DNA of 64,000 nucleotides from Mucilaginibacter phenanthrenivorans (GTDB lineage: Bacteria; Bacteroidota; Bacteroidia; Sphingobacteriales; Sphingobacteriaceae). The stretch is taken from NCBI RefSeq assembly GCF_024721155.1, contig NZ_JAHVAP010000001.1:496001-560000 (forward strand), given 5' to 3'. Positions 50,939 through 60,111 of this stretch are shown piece after piece. Under the pieces are notes generated by a model. The model searched no databases. It was not told where the DNA came from and was given only the letters and a program-made list of their open reading frames with translations. The position numbers and the translations under genes are program-made. Each line of letters begins with the position of its first letter. Position 1 is the first letter of the stretch.

Positions 50939-51961
50939 TTAAAACAACGAAGGATTTCCACCGGTTTTTATTCTCCCCAAATGTTTATAGGCAGTTTCAG
51001 TTACCTCGCGACCGCGGGCGGTACGCATTAAAAAGCCTTCCTGTATTAAAAAGGGTTCGTATACTTCTTCAATTGTGCCCTCGTCCTCACCGACAGCGGT
51101 CGCTATTGTTTTTAAACCTACCGGGCCGCCTTTAAATTTATCAATAATGGTTGTCAGGATCTTATTGTCCATTTCGTCCAGGCCATGCTCGTCAACATTA
51201 AGTGCATTTAAAGCATATTTGGCGATAGCGGTGTCAATGTTTCCATCGCCCTTTATTTGGGCAAAATCGCGGGTGCGGCGTAACAATGCATTGGCTATAC
51301 GTGGGGTGCCACGGCTTCGGCGGGCTATTTCGTAAGCACCCTCGTCGCTTATAGGGGTTTTTAATATAGATGAAGAGCGTAGCAGGATAGTTGTCAGCAG
51401 TTTCGCGTCGTAGTATTCCAGCCGTGAGTTTATGCCAAACCGTGCCCTAAGAGGGGCGGTAAGCAAACCAGAGCGCGTAGTGGCGCCTACCAATGTAAAT
51501 GGATTTAAGGAGATCTGTACCGAGCGCGCATTAGGCCCGCTCTCCAGCATGATATCTATTTTAAAATCCTCCATAGCTGAGTAAAGGTATTCCTCAACCA
51601 ATGGGCTAAGCCTGTGAATCTCGTCAATGAATAATATGTCACCAGTTTCAAGATTGGTTAATAATCCCGCAAGATCGCCGGGCTTATCCAGCACAGGGCC
51701 CGATGTTATTTTGATGCCAACACCCATTTCATTAGCTATAATATGCGACAAGGTAGTTTTACCCAATCCCGGAGGCCCGTGCAGCAGTACGTGATCAAGC
51801 GCCTCACCACGCTGGCGGGCGGCCTGTACAAATATTCTTAAGTTGGCCAGTAATTTATGCTGCCCGGTAAAATCCTCAAACACCTGGGGACGCAGAACTT
51901 TTTCGATATCACGTTCGGTAGAAGAGAGGCGTTCGCGGTCGGGATCAAGATGCTCGTTCAT
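50939..51961 (-). CDS. ruvB: Holliday junction branch-migration helicase RuvB
   Basis: 340 residues. Walker A is [11 protein letters not shown] (about 62-72), Walker B IDEIHRLS, sensor [18 protein letters not shown], and the C-terminal winged helix with [21 protein letters not shown]. As a hexameric motor with RuvA it drives branch migration in recombination repair. Followed (its 5' side) by a word-repeat hairpin that separates it from the DPM1-like gene. Confidence 0.97.
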   Translation of the reverse strand: MNEHLDPDRERLSSTERDIEKVLRPQVFEDFTGQHKLLANLRIFVQAARQRGEALDHVLLHGPPGLGKTTLSHIIANEMGVGIKITSGPVLDKPGDLAGLLTNLETGDILFIDEIHRLSPLVEEYLYSAMEDFKIDIMLESGPNARSVQISLNPFTLVGATTRSGLLTAPLRARFGINSRLEYYDAKLLTTILLRSSSILKTPISDEGAYEIARRSRGTPRIANALLRRTRDFAQIKGDGNIDTAIAKYALNALNVDEHGLDEMDNKILTTIIDKFKGGPVGLKTIATAVGEDEGTIEEVYEPFLIQEGFLMRTARGREVTETAYKHLGRIKTGGNPSLF

Positions 51962-51982
51962 TACCTACGAAATTAATTTTTT

Positions 51983-52058
51983 ATTTCGGAATTCGAATGT
52001 TCGATTTCGTATTTAGAAATTGTAAAATTTGACTTTCAAAAAAATAGAATTCCGAAAT
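51983..52058. repeat. Word-repeat hairpin, word ATTTCGGAATTCG
   Basis: ATTTCGGAATTC (51983-51994) and GAATTCCGAAAT (52047-52058) are a perfect 12-bp inverted repeat, with extra TTCGATTTCG and CCGAAATC words beside them. It lies just past the stop of the DPM1-like gene. The word family matches 30869-30900. Confidence 0.78.
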
Positions 52059-52070
52059 CCGAAATCAATC

Positions 52071-52802
52071 TCACCCCTCAGGATACTTTCTGAATATTGA
52101 ATTGATCTTCATCTGGATAACGCCAAAAAATGCTTCCCTGAAAATACTGGTCGACATTTTTGACGTACCGGCTGTGCGGTCGGTGAATATAATGGGGACC
52201 TCTACTAGCTTAAAGCCATGTTTAATGGTGGTATATTTCATTTCTATCTGGAAGGCATAACCCACAAACTTTATTTTCTTGAGTTCAATGGTTTCCAAAA
52301 CCTTGCGCTTGTAACACATAAAACCGGCAGTTGCGTCCTTAACATCAATTCCGGTGATGAACCTAACATATACTGATGCAAAATAACTCATTAAAACCCG
52401 GCTCATTGGCCAGTTAACAACATTTACTCCGTTGATGTATCGTGAGCCTATAACCGCATCTGCGCCTTCTATACAAGCCTGTCTTAATTTTAACAGATCA
52501 TCCGGGTTGTGCGAAAAATCGGCATCCATCTCAAATATGTAGTCATATTCATGGGCTATTGACCACTTGAAACCATGGATGTAAGCGGTACCCAATCCTT
52601 GTTTGCCGGCGCGCTCTTCTATAAAAAGCTTTTCCGGGTATTCGAGCTGCAGTTGTTTAACTATATTTTGGGTGCCGTCCGGCGAGCCATCATCAATAAT
52701 AAGTATATGAAAATCATGATCAAGAGAAAATACCTTACGGATCATCCGTTCGATGTTCTCCTTTTCATTGTAGGTCGGAATAATAACTATGCTATCAGGC
52801 AC
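52071..52802 (-). CDS. DPM1-like polyprenol-phosphate glycosyltransferase (GT2)
   Basis: 243 residues. GT2 core: IPTYNEKENIERMI, DDGSPDGTQ, MDADFSHNPDDLLKL (metal-binding DxD region), ATAGFMCYKRKVLE, and VEVPIIFTDRTAGTSKMS. It transfers mannose or a related sugar from GDP/UDP-sugar to polyprenyl phosphate at the inner membrane. No C-terminal TM segment is present, which fits the soluble DPM1 type. Confidence 0.9.
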   Translation of the reverse strand: MPDSIVIIPTYNEKENIERMIRKVFSLDHDFHILIIDDGSPDGTQNIVKQLQLEYPEKLFIEERAGKQGLGTAYIHGFKWSIAHEYDYIFEMDADFSHNPDDLLKLRQACIEGADAVIGSRYINGVNVVNWPMSRVLMSYFASVYVRFITGIDVKDATAGFMCYKRKVLETIELKKIKFVGYAFQIEMKYTTIKHGFKLVEVPIIFTDRTAGTSKMSTSIFREAFFGVIQMKINSIFRKYPEG

Positions 52803-52864
52803 CAGGGAATATTTAGATAAATAATTGGCGAAATTACTGGATTTTCATCTTCATAAAAAATAAA

Positions 52865-52897
52865 AAAGCAGTAAAGTAACGTTTACTTCACTGCTTT
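52865..52897 (-). terminator. Terminator of the POT transporter gene
   Basis: AAAGCAGT/ACTGCTTT with inner AAGTAA/TTTACTT pairing, followed on the minus strand by a T-run. Confidence 0.75.
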
Positions 52898-52915
52898 GTT
52901 ACAGAAACAGGTAAT

Positions 52916-54409
52916 TTACAGGTTGCTTGTATTTGAAATCACTTCGTTTTCGGATACGTTATAAGGATCGGTAATATAGTTGCGTTCCTTTAACCGTTGA
53001 GATACAAAAAGAAATGCTACAATGAACACTCCAATAAATGCAACGAAAAACCACTCGTAGTTTGCACCCTTAAGGTTACGTGCCCACCAGCCGCCATCCT
53101 CAATAAGGCCATTCACCAGGGCAGTAATCAAATTGCCAAAAGATACAACCAGGAACCAAATGCCGGTCATAGTACTCTTCATTGATTTCGGCGAATGGGT
53201 ATACGCATACTCCAAACCCGTGATAGATACCAATACTTCGGCCGCCGAGAGTATCATAAATGCCAGCACCTGCCACCAAATGGAGGGACTGCCGCCGTGC
53301 TCAATGTTGTTGTGTATAACGCCGATTACCACAAATGATAACGCTGTTAAAACCAAACCAGTGCCAAGCCTGCGTAATGGTGTGGTTTTTAGCCCATGCT
53401 TATCAAGCCACGGATATATTACATAGTTAAAGAGGGGAATGAATAGCAGCAGGAATACGGTATTAACCGTAGATAGCTGACCGGGTAGTACGGTAACTTT
53501 GGTAAACCCAAGGTTAATAACACGATTCATTTTTTCGGCATACAGCGTCCATTCAGACAAACACTGATCCCAAACTGCCCAAAATGCCAGCGCGAAAAAG
53601 AAAACAGCCATTACGCGGTAAACAGCTTTTATACCTTCAACCTTTTCCGGGTCATAGGGCCCTTTGGCAACATCAAGAAAGGCTTGCCCCGGTTTTTTCT
53701 GACCCTGGTGAGTTAGTGCATACCAGGTTATAAACACCAGGTTGTTGCGATTAACGCCCTGTGGCGGCACTTTTACGTACATTTTGCGGCCCGAAAAAAA
53801 TATGATGGTAGCCAGCGCCATCAAAAGCCCCGGAATACCGAAAGCCCATTTGGGGCCAAAGTGCTCATAAGTCCAGGGGATGGCAACGGTTGACACCATA
53901 GAGCCGGCATTGATACTGAAATAGAACCAGCCGTAAACTTTTGATAGTAAATCCTGGTTGGTAGCATCAAACTGGTCGCCAACGTTGGCTGATACGCATG
54001 ATTTAATGCCACCAGCACCAACGGCAACCACAAGCAAACCTAATTCAAAACCACCAAGGCCACCATCAAACGTAGCCAACATTAAATGTCCGACACAGTA
54101 AATCATCGATACATATAAAATAAGTTTGTATTTGCCGGTAAACCAGTCGGCTATCATGCCGCCTACAAATGGCAAAGCATAAGCCACCATCACAAACAAA
54201 TGATGTAATTTATTAGCATGAGCGTTAGCCTGCTCTGTTAACGCGGCACTATCTGTAGGGTTAAAAAATTGTTTTACCAAAAAAAGGCTGAGTACAGAAC
54301 GCATGCCATAAAAGCTAAAGCGCTCAGCGGCTTCATTCCCGATAATAAACGGGACGGCCCTGGGGAATCTGGATTCAGTGGGTGTTGTTGCAGTTACGGT
54401 TTCTTGCAT
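52916..54409 (-). CDS. POT-family proton-coupled oligopeptide transporter
   Basis: 497 residues, 12-14 membrane segments. Family motif RFSFYGMRSVLSLFLVKQFF (helix 1), GGMIADWFTGKYKLI, and GWFYFSINAGSMVS (PTR2 signature region). It imports di- and tripeptides with protons. It has its own terminator and no linked peptidase, so it is probably monocistronic. Confidence 0.92.
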   Translation of the reverse strand: MQETVTATTPTESRFPRAVPFIIGNEAAERFSFYGMRSVLSLFLVKQFFNPTDSAALTEQANAHANKLHHLFVMVAYALPFVGGMIADWFTGKYKLILYVSMIYCVGHLMLATFDGGLGGFELGLLVVAVGAGGIKSCVSANVGDQFDATNQDLLSKVYGWFYFSINAGSMVSTVAIPWTYEHFGPKWAFGIPGLLMALATIIFFSGRKMYVKVPPQGVNRNNLVFITWYALTHQGQKKPGQAFLDVAKGPYDPEKVEGIKAVYRVMAVFFFALAFWAVWDQCLSEWTLYAEKMNRVINLGFTKVTVLPGQLSTVNTVFLLLFIPLFNYVIYPWLDKHGLKTTPLRRLGTGLVLTALSFVVIGVIHNNIEHGGSPSIWWQVLAFMILSAAEVLVSITGLEYAYTHSPKSMKSTMTGIWFLVVSFGNLITALVNGLIEDGGWWARNLKGANYEWFFVAFIGVFIVAFLFVSQRLKERNYITDPYNVSENEVISNTSNL

Positions 54410-54564
54410 TATTTATAGCTAAAAATTTTACTAAAGTAATATAATTCCTTTATATCAAAATTTAATACTGAAAGTGTTACAAAAGGTAGTGTAAATATTT
54501 TGTTATTGGAGAGATTAAAACAATTTTTAAATAAATCATCAATTTTGAACACATTGATTTTTAA

Positions 54565-55482
54565 TTAATTATTGCCTTTAGCAGCGGCCTTGTCAATGGC
54601 AGCTTGTTTTTTGGGGTCAACATATTCTTCGTCGCGGCTTTCGGGGACGTTTCTCATATCCAGGTTTTCAACATATACCCATCTGCCATTCTTTAGCTTG
54701 TACCCATCGTAGGTTAAATCAGGGCCGAATGTGGATGGTTTGCTTTTTGACTTAGGATCGGGAGGGGCAAGGTGATCAAATACGATGAGGTTTTGGTCAG
54801 ACACATACTTCAGGAGCATGGAGGCGTCGCGGCTGTATTCAAATACAACCCTGTGCCGGGATTTACCGTTGCCATCAAAAACACGCATACCCAGTACAGG
54901 CTTATCATTATTAAATGATAACACATCGATTACCTTCTTGTTCGATTCAACAGTATTGCCTTTCCAGCCGATCAATACATAGTATAGTTTGGGGCTATAA
55001 ACCGGGATTATCTTATAGTATTGCGCGCCGTACCATTTCCGGTTATCGGTAACTGAATCTTCCGGGTTTTTTAAAAGAGGTGAATAATCTTCAAGGGGAT
55101 ACATTTTTAACGGCCCGCCGGTATTCAATTGTATGGTGCCATAAAACCGATAGCTACCATCGTTATTTACAATGTGCCAGCTAAATATGCGAAACCTGTT
55201 ATCGGGTGAATTTAATATACTGACGCTTTTTACAGAATCAAACGGGAAAAGAAACGAGTTTGGAACCTTTAGCGCGCTAACCAAAGTTTTAATAAAGGCA
55301 TAGTTTGCATTTTTACGCTCAAGGTCGTTTTCATTATTAATGAATGTTTTACCTAAAACAATTAAAGTATCTTCATATGATCGCAACTGTGCAAGGCGGC
55401 TGTTTTCGTCTGAATGCTGGGCGAAACCGGACAAGCAAAAAAATAGGATAGTAATTGTTAAAAAGAAGTACTTTATCACCAT
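54565..55482 (-). CDS. Exported hypothetical protein
   Basis: 305 residues with signal peptide (MVIKYFFLTITILFFCLSGFAQ). The mature protein is beta-rich with segments FRIFSWHIVNNDGSYRFYGTIQLN and YYKIIPVYSPKLYYVLIGWKG, and ends in a Lys/Ala-rich charged tail (KKQAAIDKAAAKG). I recognise no family. It is likely periplasmic or surface-exposed. Confidence 0.75.
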   Translation of the reverse strand: MVIKYFFLTITILFFCLSGFAQHSDENSRLAQLRSYEDTLIVLGKTFINNENDLERKNANYAFIKTLVSALKVPNSFLFPFDSVKSVSILNSPDNRFRIFSWHIVNNDGSYRFYGTIQLNTGGPLKMYPLEDYSPLLKNPEDSVTDNRKWYGAQYYKIIPVYSPKLYYVLIGWKGNTVESNKKVIDVLSFNNDKPVLGMRVFDGNGKSRHRVVFEYSRDASMLLKYVSDQNLIVFDHLAPPDPKSKSKPSTFGPDLTYDGYKLKNGRWVYVENLDMRNVPESRDEEYVDPKKQAAIDKAAAKGNN

Positions 55483-55603
55483 TTGTAATATGTAACGTAA
55501 CTAACCCAAATAACGGGAATATTTTTATTTTTATTTTCTCTCAAAACTAATAATATTTAATTGGTATATTTAACTATTAATGAGTGTTTTAACCTTTATC
55601 CTT

Positions 55604-56158
55604 ATGGCAGCAGCAGATCAAATTGTACAAATAGCAAATAATTACAGCACCGAAAACATTACCGAGATCCAGGTAAATGCCGGGTGGACTGACAAACAGT
55701 ACCAGGCCGATATGGTATCGATAGGGTGGGCGCACGGCGATGAATGGTGTGCTGCCTCAGTAAAGCTTACCTGGAAAAAGGGATATGCAGACAACCCAGC
55801 TGTTTGGGCGCATGCTTCACGGCTTATATCACTTAACAGCCAGGAAATGGCAAGAAACTTTCATAACGATCCGGTGTGGCCAACATCAACCCATGTTCCA
55901 AAGTTAGGCGCAATTGCGGTATGGCAGGAAGGCGATAGCCTAAAACAGGGACATTGCGGCATTGTAGTTGCAGTTAACGGCAATCAGTTCACAACTGTTG
56001 AAGGTAATACATCATCACCAAGCATGCCCAGCATCCGAAATGGTTGGACGGTTGCTGCACACACCCATACATTGGGTTTACCCCATGTTGTAAATGGCCT
56101 TAATTTTGACAGGTTCGTATATGCAATAGAAAGTTATTCGCCGCTTGTTGTTGAATAG
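55604..56158 (+). CDS. CHAP-like amidase/endopeptidase
   Basis: 184 residues from the ATG at 55604 (an ATG at 55580 adds 8). A CHAP-type papain-like core is suggested by GDEWCAASVKLTW (nucleophile Cys), GHCGIVVAVNGNQFTTVEGNTS (His and Glu/Asn). Such proteins hydrolyse peptidoglycan peptides and are often prophage or toxin-derived; here there is no phage context. No signal peptide. Its 3' end overlaps the convergent thiolase gene by 25 bases. Confidence 0.78.
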   Translation: MAAADQIVQIANNYSTENITEIQVNAGWTDKQYQADMVSIGWAHGDEWCAASVKLTWKKGYADNPAVWAHASRLISLNSQEMARNFHNDPVWPTSTHVPKLGAIAVWQEGDSLKQGHCGIVVAVNGNQFTTVEGNTSSPSMPSIRNGWTVAAHTHTLGLPHVVNGLNFDRFVYAIESYSPLVVE

Positions 56159-57327
56159 TTTTCAATAACCATTGCACTTGCACCACCGCCGCCATTACAA
56201 ATTCCGGCAGCGCCATATTTTCCATTATTTTGCTGCAACACATGTAGTAAAGTAACAATTATCCTAGCCCCCGATGCTCCCAGCGGATGTCCAAGTGAAA
56301 CGGCGCCACCATTTACATTTACCCTGGCTGGATCGAGCTTTAATAATTGGTTGTTGGCTATTGACACTACCGAGAAAGCTTCATTTATCTCAAAATAATC
56401 AAGCTCGTCCGATGATAGCGCCGCACGGTGCAAAGCCAGCGGAATGGCCTTTGACGGCGCAGTAGTAAACCACTCGGGTGCTTGTTGTGCGTCGGCATAT
56501 GAAACTATTTTTGCAAGGGGTTTTATTCCAAGTTCGTCTGCTTTTTCCCTGCTCATTAAAACAACTGCGGCTGCGCCATCATTTAAGGTCGATGCATTGG
56601 CTGCGGTTACTGTTCCATCTTTTTTAAATACCGGTTTTAATGATGGGATCTTGTCAAACTTTACAGCTTTTGGTTCCTCGTCTTCAGCAAATAAAGTTAT
56701 ATCGCCTTTTTTATCTTTAAGCTCAACAGCGGTAATCTCATCCTTAAACTTACCGTCAATTTGTGAATTTTGTGCTCTTTTATAGGATTCTATCGCAAAT
56801 GCATCCTGTTCTTCGCGGCTTATATTGCATTCCACCGCACACAACTCGGCCGCCGAACCCATATGGTAATCGTTGTATACATCCCACAAACCGTCTTTTA
56901 CCAGGCCGTCAATAATTTGTCCGTTCCCAAGCCTGTAGCCATTACGAGCCTTATCTAAGTAATAAGGTACATTGCTCATGCTTTCCATGCCACCGGCAAC
57001 AACAATTTCGTTTTGGCCCAGCGCAATGCTTTGTGCCGCCAGCATAATTGCCTTCATTCCCGATGCGCATACCTTATTAATGGTAGTTGCAGGTAAAGAG
57101 GGGAGTCCGGCAAATATAGCCGCCTGTGTAGCCGGGGCCTGCCCAACATTGGCAGATAATACATTGCCCATATAAACTTCCTGGATCTGATCGGGCTTTA
57201 ACCCAGCCTTCTCAACTGCCGATTTAATAACAATGCTACCCAGTTGCGTTGCAGAAAGGCTTGCCAAACTGCCGCCAAAGCTGCCGATAGGGGTACGGGT
57301 TGCTGAAACTATTACTACTTCCTTCAT
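56134..57327 (-). CDS. Acetyl-CoA C-acetyltransferase / thiolase
   Basis: 397 residues. Catalytic Cys in NKVCASGMKAIM (about residue 88), His in GHPLGASGARI and the second Cys in CNGGGGASAMVIE. NEAFSVVSIAN is also conserved. It condenses two acetyl-CoA or cleaves 3-ketoacyl-CoA in fatty-acid or polyhydroxybutyrate metabolism. It stands alone and overlaps the CHAP gene tail to tail. Confidence 0.95.
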   Translation of the reverse strand: MKEVVIVSATRTPIGSFGGSLASLSATQLGSIVIKSAVEKAGLKPDQIQEVYMGNVLSANVGQAPATQAAIFAGLPSLPATTINKVCASGMKAIMLAAQSIALGQNEIVVAGGMESMSNVPYYLDKARNGYRLGNGQIIDGLVKDGLWDVYNDYHMGSAAELCAVECNISREEQDAFAIESYKRAQNSQIDGKFKDEITAVELKDKKGDITLFAEDEEPKAVKFDKIPSLKPVFKKDGTVTAANASTLNDGAAAVVLMSREKADELGIKPLAKIVSYADAQQAPEWFTTAPSKAIPLALHRAALSSDELDYFEINEAFSVVSIANNQLLKLDPARVNVNGGAVSLGHPLGASGARIIVTLLHVLQQNNGKYGAAGICNGGGGASAMVIENYSTTSGE

Positions 57328-57491
57328 TTTGAATTATGGTAAATTGGATTGCAAATTTAGTGTTTTATCTATGCATGCATAGCAAATAATGAAGTTTTGT
57401 TTAAACTACAAAGCAGGTATACCAGGTTGACATTTTAAGAAAAACTGCATATACCGGAAACTTATATTAATTTTGATTGACAAACGTATAA

Positions 57492-59558
57492 ATGGCAAAA
57501 TTATCTTCATCGCGCCAAAAGGCTTTATTTCGCAAATACTCACGTAATGTTAAGTTCTTAATGATGCTGGTGAGTATCTGCATTATTGTTTTCACACTTC
57601 CAAAACAGGCAAAATTTAGTTACGATATTGAGAAAGGACGAATCTGGAACCAAAAGGACCTGGTATCGCCTTATAACTTTGCAATTTTAAAAACGCCGGA
57701 AGAAATTGAGAACGATCAGAAAACAGCGCTGGCAAGCATAACACCAATATACCAGTTGGATGTTAACCTTGCACCACACGAACTGGACGGTTTTAACAGT
57801 GATCTGGAAATAAAATGGCACAGCGCCGGTATTAAGGACAGCAAGAAAGCCGCATATATTTTAACGGGATATACCTTGCTGAAATCTATATACGATAGAG
57901 GTGTTTTAACCTTAAACCCAAAATACCAGCAAAATACCGAAAATTACGAGGTAACTATCCTGAACCAAAATGTAGCTTCGGATAGAAACACCGGTGATTT
58001 ATATACCAAACGAAGTGCGCTGGCTTATTGTGATCGTTTTTTGACAGGAAAAAAGGAACTGGATAAAGCTTTTTTACTCGATCTGATCAATAACCGGCTG
58101 CAGCCAAATTTGATATTTGATAATAAGTTAACATCAAGGCTTGAAAAGGAAGTGGTTGAAAATTTATCGACTACCCGCGGGATGGTTCAAAAGAACGAGG
58201 TGATAATAGCCAAGGGATCGGTGGTAAGCGACGAAGCCTATCAGAAACTTCAATCGTATAAAAAAGCCTTTGAAGACAACGCCCGGATTAACGGGGACCC
58301 CCGGCTGGTTTTAATAGGCCAATTTTTGCTGGTTGGTATAACCATTGCGTTGTTGATCGTGTTTCTTTACCTTTTCAGGAAGGACATTTATGCTGATAAC
58401 CGGTTGGTAAGCTTAATTTTGCTGGTTATTACAGCAATGCTGTTCACGCTATCAGTAGCCATAAAGCTGCAATTGCCGAACTTGTACTACATTCCATACT
58501 GTATTGTTCCTATCATAATAAGGATTTTGTTCGATACCCGTCTGGCTTTAAATATCCATTTACTTGTGGTGTTGATAGCAGGTTTTTTTGTGCCAAACAG
58601 TTTTGAATTTGCATTCTTCGAAATTACTGCGGGGATGGTTGCAATTTACAGCATCAAGAATTTGATCCGCCGCGAGCAGTTCCTTATATCGGCACTTATC
58701 ATAACACTTACCTACTTCGTGTCATTTCTCGGTATTGCATTCATTCGGGAAGGCAGCATCAGGAGTATCGATTGGATGGACTTCGTACCATTTGTTGTAA
58801 GTGTTTTATTAACATTGCTTGCTTATCCGCTTATCTATATCTTCGAAAAGATCTTTGCCATAACATCAGACATTACTTTAATTGAATTGACCAATACCAA
58901 TGCTCCCCTGCTGCGTGAGATGGCTTTCTCAGCTCCCGGGACCTTCCAGCATTCATTACAAGTGGCCAACCTGGCTGAAAACGCCATATACAGCATTGGA
59001 GGCAACGCCTTGTTGGTTAGGGCTGGGGCCTTGTATCATGATATTGGCAAGATGGAGAACCCGCTCTTTTTTATAGAGAATCAAACATCGGGCTTTAATC
59101 CGCATGATAAGTTGCCATACCAGGAAAGCGCACAAATAATTATAAGGCACGTTAGCCAGGGTATTGAAATGGCCCGGAAGGCAAACCTTCCGGAAATTGT
59201 GATCGACTTTATTCGCACCCATCACGGTGATACACGTGTTGATTACTTTTACCAATCTTTTTTGAAAAATTTTCCTGAAAAATTCATCGATGAGAACACT
59301 TTTAGGTACCCGGGACCTATTCCTTTCTCAAAAGAGGCCGGTGTTTTGATGCTTGCCGACTCTGTTGAGGCCGCTTCGCGGGCTTTAAAGGAGCCTGATG
59401 AACAATCAATAAGTAATCTTGTAGATAGGATCGTAAAATACAAACTCGATCAAAACCAATTGAAGGACAGTGACATAACGCTGAAGGATATCGAAACCAT
59501 CAAAACAATATTCAAGAAAATGTTGATGAGCATTTACCATGTGCGGGTAGATTATTAA
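57492..59558 (+). CDS. 7TMR-HD family phosphohydrolase (PgpH-type)
   Basis: 688 residues. An N-terminal membrane helix (residues 20-38) and an extracytoplasmic domain are followed by seven TM segments (about 270-460) and a C-terminal HD domain: FQHSLQVANLAENAI, YHDIGKMENP, IRTHHGD, MLADSVEAASRAL. PgpH members hydrolyse cyclic di-AMP. Its 3' end runs directly into the tRNA-Ser promoter. Confidence 0.92.
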   Translation: MAKLSSSRQKALFRKYSRNVKFLMMLVSICIIVFTLPKQAKFSYDIEKGRIWNQKDLVSPYNFAILKTPEEIENDQKTALASITPIYQLDVNLAPHELDGFNSDLEIKWHSAGIKDSKKAAYILTGYTLLKSIYDRGVLTLNPKYQQNTENYEVTILNQNVASDRNTGDLYTKRSALAYCDRFLTGKKELDKAFLLDLINNRLQPNLIFDNKLTSRLEKEVVENLSTTRGMVQKNEVIIAKGSVVSDEAYQKLQSYKKAFEDNARINGDPRLVLIGQFLLVGITIALLIVFLYLFRKDIYADNRLVSLILLVITAMLFTLSVAIKLQLPNLYYIPYCIVPIIIRILFDTRLALNIHLLVVLIAGFFVPNSFEFAFFEITAGMVAIYSIKNLIRREQFLISALIITLTYFVSFLGIAFIREGSIRSIDWMDFVPFVVSVLLTLLAYPLIYIFEKIFAITSDITLIELTNTNAPLLREMAFSAPGTFQHSLQVANLAENAIYSIGGNALLVRAGALYHDIGKMENPLFFIENQTSGFNPHDKLPYQESAQIIIRHVSQGIEMARKANLPEIVIDFIRTHHGDTRVDYFYQSFLKNFPEKFIDENTFRYPGPIPFSKEAGVLMLADSVEAASRALKEPDEQSISNLVDRIVKYKLDQNQLKDSDITLKDIETIKTIFKKMLMSIYHVRVDY

Positions 59559-59574
59559 GAAAACGAACTTTTTT

Positions 59575-59604
59575 TTTGCCGGATAAGGCGAATTGCTATA
59601 TTTG
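59575..59604 (+). promoter_or_regulatory. tRNA-Ser promoter, TTTG-N18-TATATTTG
   Basis: The -33 TTTG (59575-59578) and -7 TATATTTG (59597-59604) are 18 nt apart, identical in spacing and -7 box to the his promoter. Confidence 0.7.
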
Positions 59605-59656
59605 CAATCCCGAAAAAAAGGGAATAGTTTGAATACGGTTCGCAAGAATCAAACAT

Positions 59657-59743
59657 GGTGAGGTGCCTGAGAGGCCGAAAGGATCAGTTTGCTAAACTGA
59701 CGTACGGGAAACTGTACCGAGGGTTCGAATCCCTCCCTCACCG
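59657..59743 (+). tRNA. tRNA-Ser (anticodon GCT)
   Basis: 87 nt with acceptor pairs GGTGAGG/CCTCACC, D-arm, anticodon arm TCAGT-TTGCTAA-ACTGA with anticodon GCT at 59691-59693, a long variable arm (class II) and T-arm GAGGGTTCGAATCCCTC; discriminator G. CCA is not encoded. It reads AGC/AGU. A recombinase gene follows 370 nt later, so this tRNA is the likely integration site. Confidence 0.95.
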
Positions 59744-59767
59744 CTGGAAAGCAATTCAAATCTTGTC

Positions 59768-59800
59768 AAAAGCCTGTAAATCGTTGATTTACAGGCTTTT
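59768..59800 (+). terminator. tRNA-Ser terminator
   Basis: Perfect 15-bp stem AAAAGCCTGTAAATC / GATTTACAGGCTTTT with a 3-nt loop and T-run. Confidence 0.9.
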
Positions 59801-59842
59801 TTGATTTAAGGTGTTATGTCAAATATGTCAAAAACAGGCATA

Positions 59843-60045
59843 TTCCAGTGAGCGATTCGTGTAGTAGTGGCTGCCCGGACCAATCGCTCACTGGAAGTGG
59901 TGTAATCAACTGACATAGAGGGTGTTCTGGAAATAAACATTCTTAAAAAAATGCCAAAAATCGACCATTTTCCTCTGCACGGTTCGTGTAGTAGTACATA
60001 GCGGTAATATCGCTCACTAAAAGTGATATAAATTACTGATATACA
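59843..60045. repeat. Two paired repeats (period about 127 bp) upstream of the integrase
   Basis: TTCGTGTAGTAGT occurs at 59856-59868 and 59983-59995; ATCGCTCACT occurs at 59883-59892 and 60009-60018 with similar 3' neighbours. The first unit also holds a perfect 15-bp inverted repeat (TTCCAGTGAGCGATT, 59843-59857, with its complement at 59882-59896). These are good candidates for recombinase arm or core sites. Confidence 0.75.
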
Positions 60046-60111
60046 ACATGTTCGATTATGAAACATCTTGTGCTAAGGGGCTTATTTATCGACATTTATT
60101 CACTTTAATTA

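Noticed and set aside
55604..56158. Prophage endolysin
   Set aside because: CHAP-like features are present but no holin, tail or other phage gene is nearby.
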